DNA of 64,000 nucleotides from Linnemannia schmuckeri (GCA_029449235.1 JANATG010000001.1:2480001-2544000), one strand, 5' to 3'. Positions 33,719 to 44,869 are shown, counted from the stretch's first letter. A program made the numbers and translations. The notes: generated by a model from the sequence alone, not told the origin.

Positions 33719-35782
33719 TTAAAACCAGATCAGAGAATTACCATCCAGGCGTGAGTTCTTTGGAAATAGACGAAGAAGCTCATTCCGCGGGCTATTGTCA
33801 ATAGGGTACTCGAAAGACATCCTCTCCAACTGTGGAAAGCACACAAATCTATAATTACCATCCATCTCCTTGACCATGTTCCTCACATCCACTATCAGAC
33901 CAAGATCCTGCAAGTCCTTTGCGAGCCTCACATCCTCCTTGGCCTGAGAAACAGGTATTAACTTTTTCAGCCCTCCATTTTTCTTCCGTTCGGTCTCTAA
34001 TCGAGCTTCCTCTGACTCTTTGGATCCCCACTCTAACATCACTTTCTGGCGCTTCATACGAGACCAGGAATCTCGACCTGAGGGAACTATCCAGTTCATC
34101 TCGTAGACCTCGCAGTCAGGGCCCTGACAGAGGTAGTAGTCCTCGATCTTGAGTCGTCTCAACAATTGGAGTCTTGACAGCAGACAGATCCCGCCATCGA
34201 GTTCAAGAGAAAGACGAGGGATGTATGACCTGCTGTTACCCGATTGAATGCACACCGTGGGGCACGAGATATAAAGGTCTTCGAGATTGGGACAAACTCT
34301 GGAAATGTATCCGAAGAGAATTCGGCTCTGGACAGGGTCTGCCATGGGCATGACGTCCAGGTGGGCATTGATTTCAAACTGGAGTGTCCTCAAGTTCCTG
34401 CATTGCCAAATCTGCATTGTTCCGGATGCTTCTGTTGGGTCGGGAGCGGGATCAGGGCTGCTGGAATTGCAGGAATTGCTGTTGGGGAGACTGAGGTCAC
34501 CAAAGGTGCGTCGCCCAAAAAGGTCCATGTCTTCGATCAAGAATACGGATTTCACAACTCGAAGATGAACGAGGTGAGGCGAGTTGCAAAGGTACTTGTG
34601 GATGAGTTTGGGGGCAGACTGCAGATCCTGTCGATGACAACCACCACCATAACCCCACGCTCGGTAACTCCAGTGCAACTCTAGTTTCGTGACCACATTC
34701 GCCGTAATTTCCAGGGATTGGAGTAAACTCGGCTGGACATCGAGACCCCAGAGAGACCATTCTGAGGACATGGGGTGCAGAGTCAACATGGTCTCCATTT
34801 CGCCTGCGTTTGTGCCCTGGCCGTTGGAGGAGAAGTGTGTTGATTCCAGTTTGCAGGGGAGGGTTTTGAGATGCTTCAGAAGGCCACTCCAGGAACGAGG
34901 CGAAAACCAATACGAGGCTATATCGATTAATTTGAGTTCCTTGAGGTGAGGTGTTACTGTCAGAAGGTCCTCGAACTTGACGATGTTAAGGCTGAGACCC
35001 TCAAGGACAAGAGACCTGAGCACCAGTTGCCTTTTGTCTTCTTGTTGCTGTTGCTGGCCAGTAGTGGTGGTGGCGGTAGTGGAGACGTGCTGTTGCCCAA
35101 AGGGCTCCAGAGTGACTTCAATACTGACGTTAATCTGGCATTTGGCATGGAAAGATACCAAAAGTGGGCAGAGGATCAAGATCCTTGTCAGCGAGAAGGA
35201 GGACCCAAACCGACGGCAGAATGCCAGCTTGATGGACGTCAATGAAGTCGGAAAAGGGAATTGGTCGAAGAGGGTGCTCGAGAACTTCGTCGTGACGAGT
35301 TCCAGGTGTTGCAAAGGGACATTCTTGTGGAAGAAGAATCGATGCGGTGTTTGCTCTGCTAGCGATCGACTGACGTCCTGTTTTACCTGCTTCTGACTGT
35401 TGCTGTTGCTCCCGTTCAATCGCTCTTGGTACTCAGCCTCAAGTTGTCGAAGTGCACTCATGAGCGGGTGCTCTTCAGAATAATCGGTGAATTTGATGTG
35501 ATTGTGACAGATGAGGCGTTCTGCTCCCGGGAGGGTGGACAGGGCTTCGCTGCCCCGAATATCCTTCCAGTCCGAGTCCCAGACGACCTCACGCACCATC
35601 ACATTCTGGACGGTGTAAAGCCAGAGTCGACAGACTGGAGCGACGGACCGACGGAGGGCGTGGTCGGTGAGATAGGAAAAGATTATGACCAGGATCTCGG
35701 GGAGATGTAGGGGGGAGAGGGTGCGAGCTGAACGACGGCGTTGTTGGTTCCAGCCGAATTGTACTGATAGCGAGCGTAGCAT
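33719..35782 (-). CDS. F-box/LRR protein, 687 aa (intact, large subfamily)
   Basis: Single-exon gene on the minus strand, ATG 35782-35780. The F-box is near residues 27-60 (HLPEILVIIFSYLTDHAL, APVCRLWLYTVQNV). A long LRR-like solenoid follows with a Gln/Thr-rich break near residue 240-260. Landmarks shared with the other large members are FPFPTSLTSIKL, HKYLCNSPHLVHLR, IEDMDLFGRRTF, IWQCRNLRTLQFEI, SRILFGYISRVCPNLEDLYI, MNWIVPSG, and LQDLGLIVDVRNMVKEMDG near the C-terminus. This is the best intact reference for reading the decayed copies at 19.8, 42.5 and 49.6 kb. Predicted SCF substrate receptor; substrate unknown. It begins about 2.3 kb from the small F-box gene at 38.1 kb. Confidence 0.82.
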   Translation of the reverse strand: MLRSLSVQFGWNQQRRRSARTLSPLHLPEILVIIFSYLTDHALRRSVAPVCRLWLYTVQNVMVREVVWDSDWKDIRGSEALSTLPGAERLICHNHIKFTDYSEEHPLMSALRQLEAEYQERLNGSNSNSQKQVKQDVSRSLAEQTPHRFFFHKNVPLQHLELVTTKFSSTLFDQFPFPTSLTSIKLAFCRRFGSSFSLTRILILCPLLVSFHAKCQINVSIEVTLEPFGQQHVSTTATTTTGQQQQQEDKRQLVLRSLVLEGLSLNIVKFEDLLTVTPHLKELKLIDIASYWFSPRSWSGLLKHLKTLPCKLESTHFSSNGQGTNAGEMETMLTLHPMSSEWSLWGLDVQPSLLQSLEITANVVTKLELHWSYRAWGYGGGCHRQDLQSAPKLIHKYLCNSPHLVHLRVVKSVFLIEDMDLFGRRTFGDLSLPNSNSCNSSSPDPAPDPTEASGTMQIWQCRNLRTLQFEINAHLDVMPMADPVQSRILFGYISRVCPNLEDLYISCPTVCIQSGNSRSYIPRLSLELDGGICLLSRLQLLRRLKIEDYYLCQGPDCEVYEMNWIVPSGRDSWSRMKRQKVMLEWGSKESEEARLETERKKNGGLKKLIPVSQAKEDVRLAKDLQDLGLIVDVRNMVKEMDGNYRFVCFPQLERMSFEYPIDNSPRNELLRLFPKNSRLDGNSLIWF

Positions 35783-37430
35783 TTTTCTTGTTTTTGGTAG
35801 ATATGGGTAAGAGTGAGCGAGGAGAAAGATGGAGAGGAGGGTCGAGAGTAATAGAGATGAAGTGCGGGGGATGGGAAGATGGGAAGGAGAGGATGCAAGA
35901 AAGAAGAAAAAAAGTGGGAAGCGTCCTTTTTTTTAGTTGCGACCCCCTTCTAATTTAGCCAGATCAGTCATGTGTGCTTACGCATGCTTTTTTTTTTAAA
36001 AAGATCGAAATTGCTTTGCTATGGAGAGTCGATGCATGGCAAAGCATACGCAGTTGTATTTTGAGAGATGGGTTCAGACCACTCCATCTTCTCTCTTCTC
36101 TCAAAGACAAATAGATCATTGTACACCTTGATGATCCCTACAGGTGTTTTCACTTCCTTCAATTGACACAGGCGTTCTACGCCATCATAGCTAGAACCCA
36201 GCAGACGTTGCACACAGACCTAAGAAAGGAAATTCCAGGCACACGCACTTGCCACCAAAAAATGGAGCGGTCTAGGACCGTTTCAAATTTTAATTTTTTG
36301 CCTGTTCCTTTTTTTGCGCTTGGAAATCGTTTATCATCCCTCGTTGCGCTGTATCTCTCCGCCTTCATCCTTCACGCCCTTGTCTTCCTCATTCACTCGC
36401 TCTTTTTTTTGCCATTACTTCACTCGCAAAGTTCATGGCCTTTGATCCAGCCCCATTTCCACTTAATACTTCTCTTGTAGGAAGAGTGACCAAAAAAATG
36501 GGATCTATCTTTCGTAACGTGTTGTTTACCAAAGGCACAAGGGCGAGAGGGAGCAACAAGCAAGGAAGGAAGTAATGCCAAAATTACCAACCATGGATAT
36601 GTTGATGGTGTCACACCTAATAAAGCTCATCGTCATAATTTGCCTTGCTTCTTCTTCTTCTTCCCCTCGCTTTTCAATTCGCGACCATCGTACGTCTACT
36701 GTCGACTAATCTTGTAACCAGGGTTGTGGTGGAAAATATATTTGTTGTTGCCGTCTGGAATGCGGAACCATCCCACCCTTACTCCTCCGAGTACTTCATA
36801 CAGGCCAACCTCACTCAGTGGTAAGACGTGCCGTGATGTTGAACCCAGTAACGGACTCAATTTCATGGTATACTGGTGATAGCCCATAGCTCGGAGGGCG
36901 GTGTTGGCAAGTACGCAAAGCGGGGTGTAAAGAGCGGGATGTTTTCTCCTGCTTCCGTGAGCTTGATCAGCTAGGCTTCTGACGCAGAATTGATGAAGGG
37001 CATTGATGATGACGACAGCTTGTCCTAACCTAGGTTTGGTGTCCCAAGCTGAACAAACTATATACGGCGTTCTCTGCTAGGATCAGTGAAACAAAACAGC
37101 ATATTCGTGTTTTCGTGCAAACATGGCATAAAAAACTGTTTATCTTTTCCCTTTCCTTTCCTTTTCCCTTCTTTCTTCTTTCTTTCTTTCTTTCCTTCCT
37201 TTTTACCTTTCCTGGCCATCCCAAGGATACAGGTAAGCAAAGCTTCTTTCTCCACTTACCCTCTCCTTCTATCCTTCCCCTTCACCCTTCTCATATTGCC
37301 ACCTCTTCTCCATTTTCTGCCTTTCTTTCATTACCCTCTCATACTTCCGCTACTATAGTCAACATCTGCTTTCATCGCATCCCACCCTAAACACCACTTT
37401 TTTTTTACTCTCATCCAGCGTCCCAACATT
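35783..37430. other. 1.65-kb spacer with two uncertain minus-strand open stretches
   Basis: Minus-strand frames at about 37020-36696 (QAVVIINALHQFCVR; ALYTPLCVLANTALRAMGYH; GWFRIPDGNNKY) and 36230-36019 (QRLLGSSYDGVERLCQLKEV; VGIIKVYNDLFVFERR) have balanced, protein-like composition, and the second is preceded by a TTTCTTAG acceptor. They may be exons or remnants of one unidentified gene, but I could not join them. A CTTTC/TTCCT-rich stretch at 37140-37210 is simple sequence. Confidence 0.35.
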
Positions 37431-38140
37431 ATGTGGCCAGGCCAGGCTTACCCTTTCAACCCAGTTGACCATTCCCCAGAACCACCTCTATTATCACACC
37501 AAGTTCAAGAAGGCCTTTTACATTACACGTTGTAAGTACCCCTCATTTGTTCGCTCCATTTCTTGACCAATCTCAAAGGTTGGCTTCGCTGGTTCATTTT
37601 CCCCTCGACCCTAACTATTTTCTTTTTTCTTTTTCATGTTGTTCCGTTGTTGCTAGCTAAGTACGACTTGACTCGATCCCCTTCCTCCCACCAGTAGACC
37701 ATATGGTCTTGCTACACATGTTGACAACTCTACAAGCTTCAACCGTTCAAGCCCTACTCCTACTCCAGCATCGCCGCTTGTGGTGCATGTCTTGATGGGC
37801 CTCGCGATAAAGCGAGCTGATGTATGTTTGTTTACGCTTTGATTGTTTTTCTGCTTGCCTGTTTGTGGCTGCCATGACTATAAACGATCATTTAAACTGA
37901 GTCTAACACGTCTCTCTTGCTATTTCTTGATGATAGGCGCAATACATCTGCATGATCAGCATTGCGTATTGTGACATAGCTTTTTTTTTTTCTTGCATTT
38001 CACAATGTCGTCTTTTTTTTTCTTATTCTCCTCTTCTTAACGACCCTATGACAAGATCCCGGTCACACACTCCACAAACTTGGCATATTTCGGACGAAGA
38101 CGACCCGTTATGCCTGCGCCCACCCTTCCCACAGAGATAG
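37431..38140 (+). CDS. Candidate three-exon small gene or 5' leader of the next F-box gene
   Basis: ATG 37431 opens MWPGQAYPFNPVDHSPEPP and the frame reaches a GTAAGT donor after 37531. An acceptor at CCAGTAG (exon from 37695 or 37698, a tandem acceptor) restores the frame through LATHVDNSTSFN and VHVLMGLAIKRAD to a GTATGT donor after 37821. A third acceptor (GATGATAG) starts an exon at 37937 reading AQYICMISIAYCDIA. Without further splicing this ends at TAG 38138-38140, overlapping the F-box gene start at 38110 in a different frame. Three consecutive in-frame GT-AG junctions are unlikely by chance, but the protein is unrecognised. A further intron could instead link these exons to the F-box frame. 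Confidence 0.35.
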
Positions 38141-39009
38141 TCCTTACTATCGCCCGGAACCTCGACAGACCTTCGATCTTTGCCGCTCTTAAGGTTTGTC
38201 GCCAATGGTCCGTCATCCTTGGGCCCTTCATCTGGACATCCATTCGGAAAATGGATTGGCATCATCCATCCTTCCCCATCGAGAAATGTTCCATTAGCCT
38301 GGATCCGACTTTCAACTTGTGTATGAACCAACTCATATCTCTGGAGTGGCACAACAACGCCTCCTTGATCCGCACCAAGGCCACTCTGTACCCTCGACTG
38401 CAGATTCGTCCCTCAAGACTCGCTTACTTTCTGTCAATGGCTTCGAAACTGACCTCCCTCACACTTCGAATGGAGCTGCATGGCCCGGACCCCTGCCTGT
38501 TTGACGCCATTCGTGGACTGTCCAACCTCAAAACTCTCGACATCGACCTGCCTCCGACTATGAACGTGCTTCCAATTCCCATCGAGTCTATGTTTCCGCT
38601 CTTTTCCCGACTGGAAGAACTTCATCTTCAAGGGTCCTTCTACTGCTGCGAAAGAGACCGTCGCACCCCTTTGCCTGATGAAGCATCCTGGGCGATCAAG
38701 AGTTTGACGATCGATCCAATCGATACCTCACTCACACGTCACTGCCCTCGACTGACTCGTTTAGAGCTCCTTCAACCCATGTTTTCTATGAAGAGGAAGA
38801 AGAGGTTGATGCAGCTTCAGGTCACCAGGCTGATTCAGGCGCCGAGCAGCCTTAAAGTTTTGAAACTTTTCTCTTTGACGAGTTATGGAATGACGTATGA
38901 ATTCAGGGTTCATCATTCCGGTGGCAAGCCTTCTGAGCCTCATCTCCTACCAGGTCAACCTCGAGCTATCAGGTGGTGGTCTACTCAAGATGTTGTTGCT
39001 CTGTTGTGA
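38110..39009 (+). CDS. F-box/LRR-like protein, 299 aa (intact)
   Basis: The start ATG at 38110 places the F-box at residues 3-45 (PTLPTEIVLTIARNLDR, FAALKVCRQWSVIL, IWTSIRKMDWHHPSFP). The LRR-like region carries the small-subfamily landmarks ISLEWHNNASL, MASKLTSLTLRMEL, LSNLKTLDIDLPP, FPLFSRLEELHLQGSFY, AIKSLTIDPIDTSL and HCPRLTRLELLQP. The C-terminus ends WWSTQDVVALL, degenerate relative to the DIFxL tails of its neighbours. It belongs with the 27.8/29.4-kb genes but is separated from them by the large minus-strand member. The open frame upstream of the ATG leaves room for an N-terminal extension if the exons at 37.4-38.1 kb join it. Confidence 0.78.
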   Translation: MPAPTLPTEIVLTIARNLDRPSIFAALKVCRQWSVILGPFIWTSIRKMDWHHPSFPIEKCSISLDPTFNLCMNQLISLEWHNNASLIRTKATLYPRLQIRPSRLAYFLSMASKLTSLTLRMELHGPDPCLFDAIRGLSNLKTLDIDLPPTMNVLPIPIESMFPLFSRLEELHLQGSFYCCERDRRTPLPDEASWAIKSLTIDPIDTSLTRHCPRLTRLELLQPMFSMKRKKRLMQLQVTRLIQAPSSLKVLKLFSLTSYGMTYEFRVHHSGGKPSEPHLLPGQPRAIRWWSTQDVVALL

Positions 39010-39251
39010 TCCAAACCTGCGTCGAAGAACGGGGAGAGGATTATCAACTGGAATCCTGTAGTTGCACTTCATGAGAAGCAATAAAGAACTTGTACTTTGG
39101 CATCTGTTTTTTATTTTTTTTTGTCGTGGTAATAGCGTGAGAATATGAACGAATGTAGCAAAGTTAAGCCTGCGCAACCGATAGAAAGGCCGTTAATCTC
39201 AGAAAAAAACCAGCAAAAGCAACGATGAAAACTGGCAGGTGAGAAAAAAAA

Positions 39252-41627
39252 TCAGTGGTAGTCTGCATGGGGGTCAATGGACAAAGGAAAGAGTCGCCGC
39301 ATCTCATCCTTAGGTCGTTGAAGCGTCTCAAATCCTAAAGAGAGTCGCTTGAGCTCAGGCAAGGGGCGGAAGTTGTCCGACTGCATCCACCGGATCATGA
39401 TCTCCACATCTCGCAACATGCCCAGGTTCTGGAGATCGTCCAAAACCTGCTGAACTCCTAAGAAGCATTCTGTAAAGGTGGGTTCAGGGACAAAAGGCTT
39501 CTCATCTTCAGTCTCTTCCTCTTCAGGCTCTTCTTCAGCGACCTCCGTGAGCGGGGCGACTGGTTGATCGATCGTATTTTGAACAGTCCCATCTTGACCG
39601 TCTAGCTCTGGCTCCACTGTCATCGCAGTGCTCCAAAGGTCGATGTGATGAAACCAACCCAGGTTCTCATCCTCGTCATCATCCAAGTTCATCTCCGCGC
39701 CCCAGCCATCGACATCACCAAAGTGACCGTGCTGCCCTGGCCCAGTCTCTGTGGCGACGACAACTGCAGCAGTCAGCGCTGCCGCCGACGCAGTCGCCGC
39801 CTCTGGTTCCACCACCGCCTCAGCTACCTTTCCTTCCCTAGCAAACTCCAGTCTCACCTGTTCCTGTTGCTTTTCATGCTCCCTCATTTTCTTCCAGAGC
39901 GAAATGGTCCAGTGTCTAAACATACGGTTCATGCGGTGGTAAGGCGAGCAAGAGATCCAGTTGATGTCATAGTCCTCACAGTCAAATGTCCACCGACCGC
40001 TTTCTGGCGAGATTCTGAGCCGCCTCAAGCGATCTAGCTTGGCAAGTAGACACAGCCCACCTTGGAGTTTCATGCTCAGCTGTGGGTAAAAGGACGTCTC
40101 GTGCCTACTAGCTGTAGAGTCAGCATAGGGTACATCGAGCTCGAGGCTCTCAAGGTGTGGACAGACCCGAGAGATGTATCCAAACACAATCCTGGAATGG
40201 ACCGAGGACGTGTGCAGGGTTTCCATCCCCCTGTGAACCTCGAATCGCAGAGACTTTAGACGTCGGCAGAGCCAAATGCCTGGATGAATTGTGGTGGCGT
40301 CGGGCATTGGATACGAGGCCTTGCCCAATCCCACCTCCACATCGGCGAAGCCTCTACGGCCAAAAAGATCAATGTCTTCCAGAATGATGGTCGTCCTAAG
40401 GTGCTGGAGATGAATAAGGCTGGATGACGTGCAGAGAAGCGTGTGGAATCGACGGTAGACGAGAGTCTGATCAGATAATGTCCCCAGTCGGCGGGAAGGC
40501 AAACCAAGCCTCGACTGAGGGACGAGTTCGAACGATGTAAGCAGACTCGGACAGCGAGCCACCTCTTGCAGAAGCGAGAGCGTTGTCGAGGGGGCATAGA
40601 GCGACAAATCCAGCCACTTATGCCAAGTACTTGCCAGCCACTGCCTGAGCTGACTCTCCGGCATAACCCCTGACAACGGCAGCAGAGTGGCAGATCGAGA
40701 CGCCATTTCCAGTGTCTTCAGACTCCTATAGAGCCCATCCTGAGACTCTTGATTTGGCTCAGTACTAACACCAACAAGCCTGACATCTGTCAGTTTTGGC
40801 GAGATGGAGCAGAGGTACTCAAGGTCTTTGCGACAAATGTGGGCACTCTTCAGGGTGAGGGTACGGAGTCGACAAAGGCAACACCCATCATACTTGTTCC
40901 AAGACAGACGAACAGAGCTCCAGCTCGAAGCATGACCCTCGATGTAGAGCTCCTCTAAGAAGGGGCACCTGTCAAAGATCCAGTTCAGCTCGAGAGGTTG
41001 GTTTGAGCGCACACCGACGACCGAGAGCTTGCTGAGTGAGCTCGGGAAAGGAAATTTGTCGATTACTGCCAAGGCTTGCTGTCCAAAATAAAGGTATAGC
41101 GAGCGTAGAGAGCCAAAGGGTTGATCATCCCGTCCAGTCTTGAAGAGGCTGCGTGTGCTGTTGTTCTGATCGTCTGAGTAGGTAGCGAGTTCCTGTTCTC
41201 TGATCTTGGTCTGCAGGTACTCCAGGGTCCTGTACAACATCCTGCTCTTGTAGTGATTCGCGACAACGCGTTCTGTGATAAAGCAACGAAAGTATATGGC
41301 GTTGTCTTGCAAGGCCAGCAACTTCATGTCTAACAGATCGGATGACCAGGACGAGTGCCAGACGACGACGGCGCGGATGGGTTTGATGACCCTGCTTAGG
41401 CGGAGCCAGAGACGAGAGACCAGTGGCGTGACTCGACAGACGGCGTCTTCGTCCAGGAAACGGAGGACCATGGTGAGGATTTCAGGAAGTTCCAGACATC
41501 TGTGAGGTTGAGGACGAGGGAGAGGACGGCGTCGAGTTGTTGTTACATTAGCAAGAGATTCTGAGCGAGATTGTGAGAGAGGTGGGGTAGAAGTGTCCGT
41601 AGTTGAGGTTGTTGGTGGTGGATCCAT
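39252..41627 (-). CDS. F-box/LRR protein, 791 aa (intact, large subfamily)
   Basis: Minus-strand single-exon gene. The frame is open to 41801, but ATG 41627-41625 (MDPPPTTSTTD) is the likelier start since the upstream codons look like leader sequence. The F-box follows a Ser/Thr/Arg-rich lead: CLELPEILTMVLRFLDEDAV, TPLVSRLWLRLSRV. LRR-like landmarks shared with the 687-aa gene are FPFPSSLSKLSVVG, HTLLCTSSSLIHLQHL, LEDIDLFGRRGFADVE, IWLCRRLKSLRFEV, SRIVFGYISRVCPHLESLEL, YDINWISCSP and LQNLGMLRDVEIMIRWM. A distinctive Ala/Glu/Asp-rich insert of about 120 residues (including EEEPEEEETEDE) sits before the C-terminal motif. It is convergent with the 38.1-kb gene, with 242 bases between stops. Confidence 0.82.
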   Translation of the reverse strand: MDPPPTTSTTDTSTPPLSQSRSESLANVTTTRRRPLPRPQPHRCLELPEILTMVLRFLDEDAVCRVTPLVSRLWLRLSRVIKPIRAVVVWHSSWSSDLLDMKLLALQDNAIYFRCFITERVVANHYKSRMLYRTLEYLQTKIREQELATYSDDQNNSTRSLFKTGRDDQPFGSLRSLYLYFGQQALAVIDKFPFPSSLSKLSVVGVRSNQPLELNWIFDRCPFLEELYIEGHASSWSSVRLSWNKYDGCCLCRLRTLTLKSAHICRKDLEYLCSISPKLTDVRLVGVSTEPNQESQDGLYRSLKTLEMASRSATLLPLSGVMPESQLRQWLASTWHKWLDLSLYAPSTTLSLLQEVARCPSLLTSFELVPQSRLGLPSRRLGTLSDQTLVYRRFHTLLCTSSSLIHLQHLRTTIILEDIDLFGRRGFADVEVGLGKASYPMPDATTIHPGIWLCRRLKSLRFEVHRGMETLHTSSVHSRIVFGYISRVCPHLESLELDVPYADSTASRHETSFYPQLSMKLQGGLCLLAKLDRLRRLRISPESGRWTFDCEDYDINWISCSPYHRMNRMFRHWTISLWKKMREHEKQQEQVRLEFAREGKVAEAVVEPEAATASAAALTAAVVVATETGPGQHGHFGDVDGWGAEMNLDDDEDENLGWFHHIDLWSTAMTVEPELDGQDGTVQNTIDQPVAPLTEVAEEEPEEEETEDEKPFVPEPTFTECFLGVQQVLDDLQNLGMLRDVEIMIRWMQSDNFRPLPELKRLSLGFETLQRPKDEMRRLFPLSIDPHADYH

Positions 41628-42539
41628 GTTTGTCGAAGTTGTTTTTGGTGATAGTTTGTTGTCTTTGTGCGATGAATCGAAGAGAAAGAAAGGGAAGGAA
41701 GATGGAAAAGATTTTAAAGCTGGCGAGCTGACTAAAATACGTTTCCCTTCTGTGATGCGCAGGCAGATGAACGTGAGTAAACTGATCTTTTTCATTTCCA
41801 AGGCTTTCTATTTGATCACTGATCCATGAGAGAAAGGAATATCAGTGCCCTTGTTGCATGTGTGCATTGAGTGTGGAAATGGTCAGCTATGCGTGCTTGC
41901 TTGCTCTGGTGTGTTTGTGGAAAAATATCTAGAAAAAATAAAAGAAATGAATTTCAAGGGCGTGCAAGGACCACCATCACTTTGTTAGAAGATGGAAACC
42001 GCTTGCATACAACCGTGAAATGAGGGGAGGAGGGATCAATTGGTCGCACTGAATGGTTAGAGTACAGTATTTTGCTATCAAGAGAGGAAGAGGGAGGATA
42101 GCACAATAGTCATGTCTTGCACACGTCAGATCGCGGTATGATCCATAGTCATTCAGAGCGTGTACGAGTAACAGTAACCCTTTTTCCGTTGCTTCGCGCT
42201 TTCATTTATAGAAGGGAGAGCAACAGGTCATTCTTTCTGTCAAAGGTCGTTCTTCCTTTATTCTTTCTCTCGTACTGTGAGCAATTGTGTTTTTAGCGGT
42301 ATGTTCCCTCGGAACCATAGTTTTTGTTCCTTTGTTTGTTTGTCTTCGCTCCCACGCTTTTCCCGCCCATCAACACATGCATGCGTCCCATTCCATCTTT
42401 TTATTTCCCTCTTGCCTCCTCCCTCGCGTCTTTTCTTCTTTTCTTCCCTTTCCCCTCCACTCCTTCACCTCCTCTTTCCTTTCCCGTCCTCACTCTTACC
42501 TTCCCCAATACTCATCAGTACAAACACGCCGCAGCTAGG
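41628..42539. other. Spacer between two F-box loci
   Basis: Divergent arrangement: promoter side of the 791-aa gene and of the decayed 42.5-kb copy. The last 200 bases are pyrimidine-rich on the plus strand. No further gene recognised. Confidence 0.5.
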
Positions 42540-44458
42540 ATGTCAGGAACTTCCCCAGAACAGGAGTTAACAACACCTCCTCCTCTTCCTCTCTCTCCCA
42601 CCATCAGCACAACCCCTCTCCTCTCAATATCGTAGAACTCATCCATAGGATCGTCTATTTTGTCGACCGGCGCACTCTTGCAAGAATTATCATCCTCGTC
42701 TGTTGACAATGGTTTCTCCTTAGCCGCCACCGTATCGTACATGAGGTTGTCTTCAACGAGGACCGCGCCAACCAGGAGCTGGCCAAGACACTCCTTGGAA
42801 CCCCTTATGCAACCAAGTCCTTTTTCTACTCTGGGAAAATGAACCGAGAACAGAGGAAGCGTCAACATCAGCAGCGACGACGTGCGACGAAGGCTCTCAA
42901 AGTCAAGCACGAGCGGGCTAATATCCCTACGGAAGTAACGTCGTCAAGTCAACAACAACACCCTACCGCTCTCGCAGAGTCAACGCAGGGGAACAACATC
43001 ATCAACCTGTGTCACCTGCCCCAACCACCCCTCTTGGAGTGCAGACTATCGGGAAATTACAGCCCTATGTCTCGCACGTTTCCCATTCTTCCGTACCTGT
43101 CACACCTGAATTCGTTAAAGTTGAACACCTATGTTGTCTACTGCCTGCCTCTGAACAAGATTTTCGAGGCATGCAAACACCTTGAAGTGCTTCACCTCGA
43201 CTCTCTGCGATGGTGGATACTCTCCAGTTCGTGGCTCCCTTGACAACTGCGAAACAGTGTCGATACCTCCTTACTAAAACCTCTGGCTCTTCGTACACTT
43301 TACCTCGGAAATGCAGAGATTGAAAAGGGACCTAACCAGGAGATGCTGCTACTGTTCACCCCGAAACTCAGAGAGCTCAGCACCATCAAGAAGGTGGACA
43401 TGCGACAAGCCACACGGTTCCAGGAATACGACTACACGACTCATTGCTCATTTGCAAGGACTTTCACTTCAACTCGAGGTTTTTGTTGTCTCGATCGCAG
43501 ACAAGGCCTTGATCGACACTTATCTCCGTGATATGATCAAAGCCTGTCCATTTCTGGACACAGTCACCTGCATGGTACTCACTTCATCACTATTCAAGAC
43601 CTTGATCCAGAGTCCCAGCACCATTACGGTACTCATATTGCATGGAGCACAACCTTGGGAGAACGCCCTTCACCTGTACTTCTGCCAGTAGCCTCACTTC
43701 CTGCATCTCCGAGCGCCCGAGATCACGTTCAGGATCAACCACATGGACACCAATCGTAGACTGAGTGAGACGGCTTGGCCCAAGCAGCCCAGGGTCTTTG
43801 CGCTGTTCCAACCAGGGATATGGGCATGTTGAAAGCTTCGCACGTTGCACTTGACCTTTTCCGCATTCGACTCCAAGGGTACAGAGCACCCTGACATGTT
43901 TGCAGAGCGAGGTCGCGTTTTGATTGGATACTTCTCCAAGGTAGTTCCTCGGCTGCGCGATGCGATCATTACGTTGGTCAGAGAGTCGTTGCCTGCTGGA
44001 ACACCACCCTTCATGACCTTGGATGCTGGTTTTTGTTCATTGTCTTGACTACATGATTTGGAAACTTTGAGCCGCAGGCGAGCACTGATATCACAATACC
44101 AAGGCATGTCGGTTTCGATTGGGCGGTGGAGCAAGGACGTTCGTCTGAAACCATACTAGTCAGACACGAGTTGGTTGGTCAGTGGAAGGACCAAATCGTG
44201 GGAGAGTTGAAAATAGTCGAGGATAGGCGAATGTGTATGGTTGAGCTGGATTAGAAGACTCCAAATACTAACGGATCGGCAGTACCGAATGACCTCCTTG
44301 TGCCACAGAAGTGTGCTGACTATGACTTTTTGGTAGATCAGTTGAAGGAACTCGGATTTCTGTCAGATATAAGACGAATGGTGCAGGAGATGGATGCCTA
44401 GACCAACTTTGTGTGTTGGCCTAAACATCAAGACTTAGCACATTGTCAATATTGCTAA
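42540..44458 (+). pseudogene. Decayed large-subfamily F-box/LRR gene
   Basis: ATG 42540 begins MSGTSPEQELTTPPPLPL, but the F-box itself is in another frame (NIVELIHRIVYFVDRRTLAR, IIILVC) and is cut by TGA at 42704-42706 where paralogues have Arg (CGA to TGA). It continues QWFLLSRHRIVHEVVFNEDRA. Downstream the family landmarks appear in changing frames: LPYLSHLNSLKL, LHLYFCQ then stop, HFLHLRAPEITFRINHMDTN, KLRTLHLTFSAFDS, GYFSKVVPRLRD, LKELGFLSDIRRMVQEMDA then stop, and FVCWPKHQDL at the end. At least eight disruptions are present over about 1.9 kb. Order and spacing match the 687-aa gene, so it is a full-length dead copy. Confidence 0.8.
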
Positions 44459-44869
44459 TATCTAAATACAATTTTTTCATTAATTCCAGCGACGGCAGGA
44501 AATAACATCTTACTCGTGCTAGGCTCGTGGGAAAGTTTACCATTTCAGGGAAATTCCAAGAGAGTAAAACGAGCACGTCCAGATCTCATCCTGTTTCATT
44601 GCTGCCTATGTAGCAGGAAAAGAAAAGCATGCTCTTCTCGCGACTCCTTCTGCCGGTGCTCCCTCCTTTCTTCTTCATCGCTTTGATATGAAAAATACAA
44701 CGCAGTCCTTCTCTTCAACCCCCTTTAGAAAAAATGAAGTGAGAATTAAGGTTCCGGATCCGTAGAATAAGAGTGGCAAACAAAGTCAATTAAGTACAAC
44801 TATATAAGGAGCAGAGGCAACCTCCCTCTGTCTGTAGGAACCGGTCAGCAACAACGTCCCCAACCCTTT
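44459..44869. promoter_or_regulatory. Upstream region of the FG-rich LRR locus with TATA-like box
   Basis: A/T-rich 410 bases containing TATATAAG at 44801-44808. Transcription could start near 44830. No F-box exon, such as the paralogue at 23.1 kb has, was found here, suggesting that the 5' part of the ancestral gene is missing and that the surviving part may use a new promoter. Confidence 0.4.
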
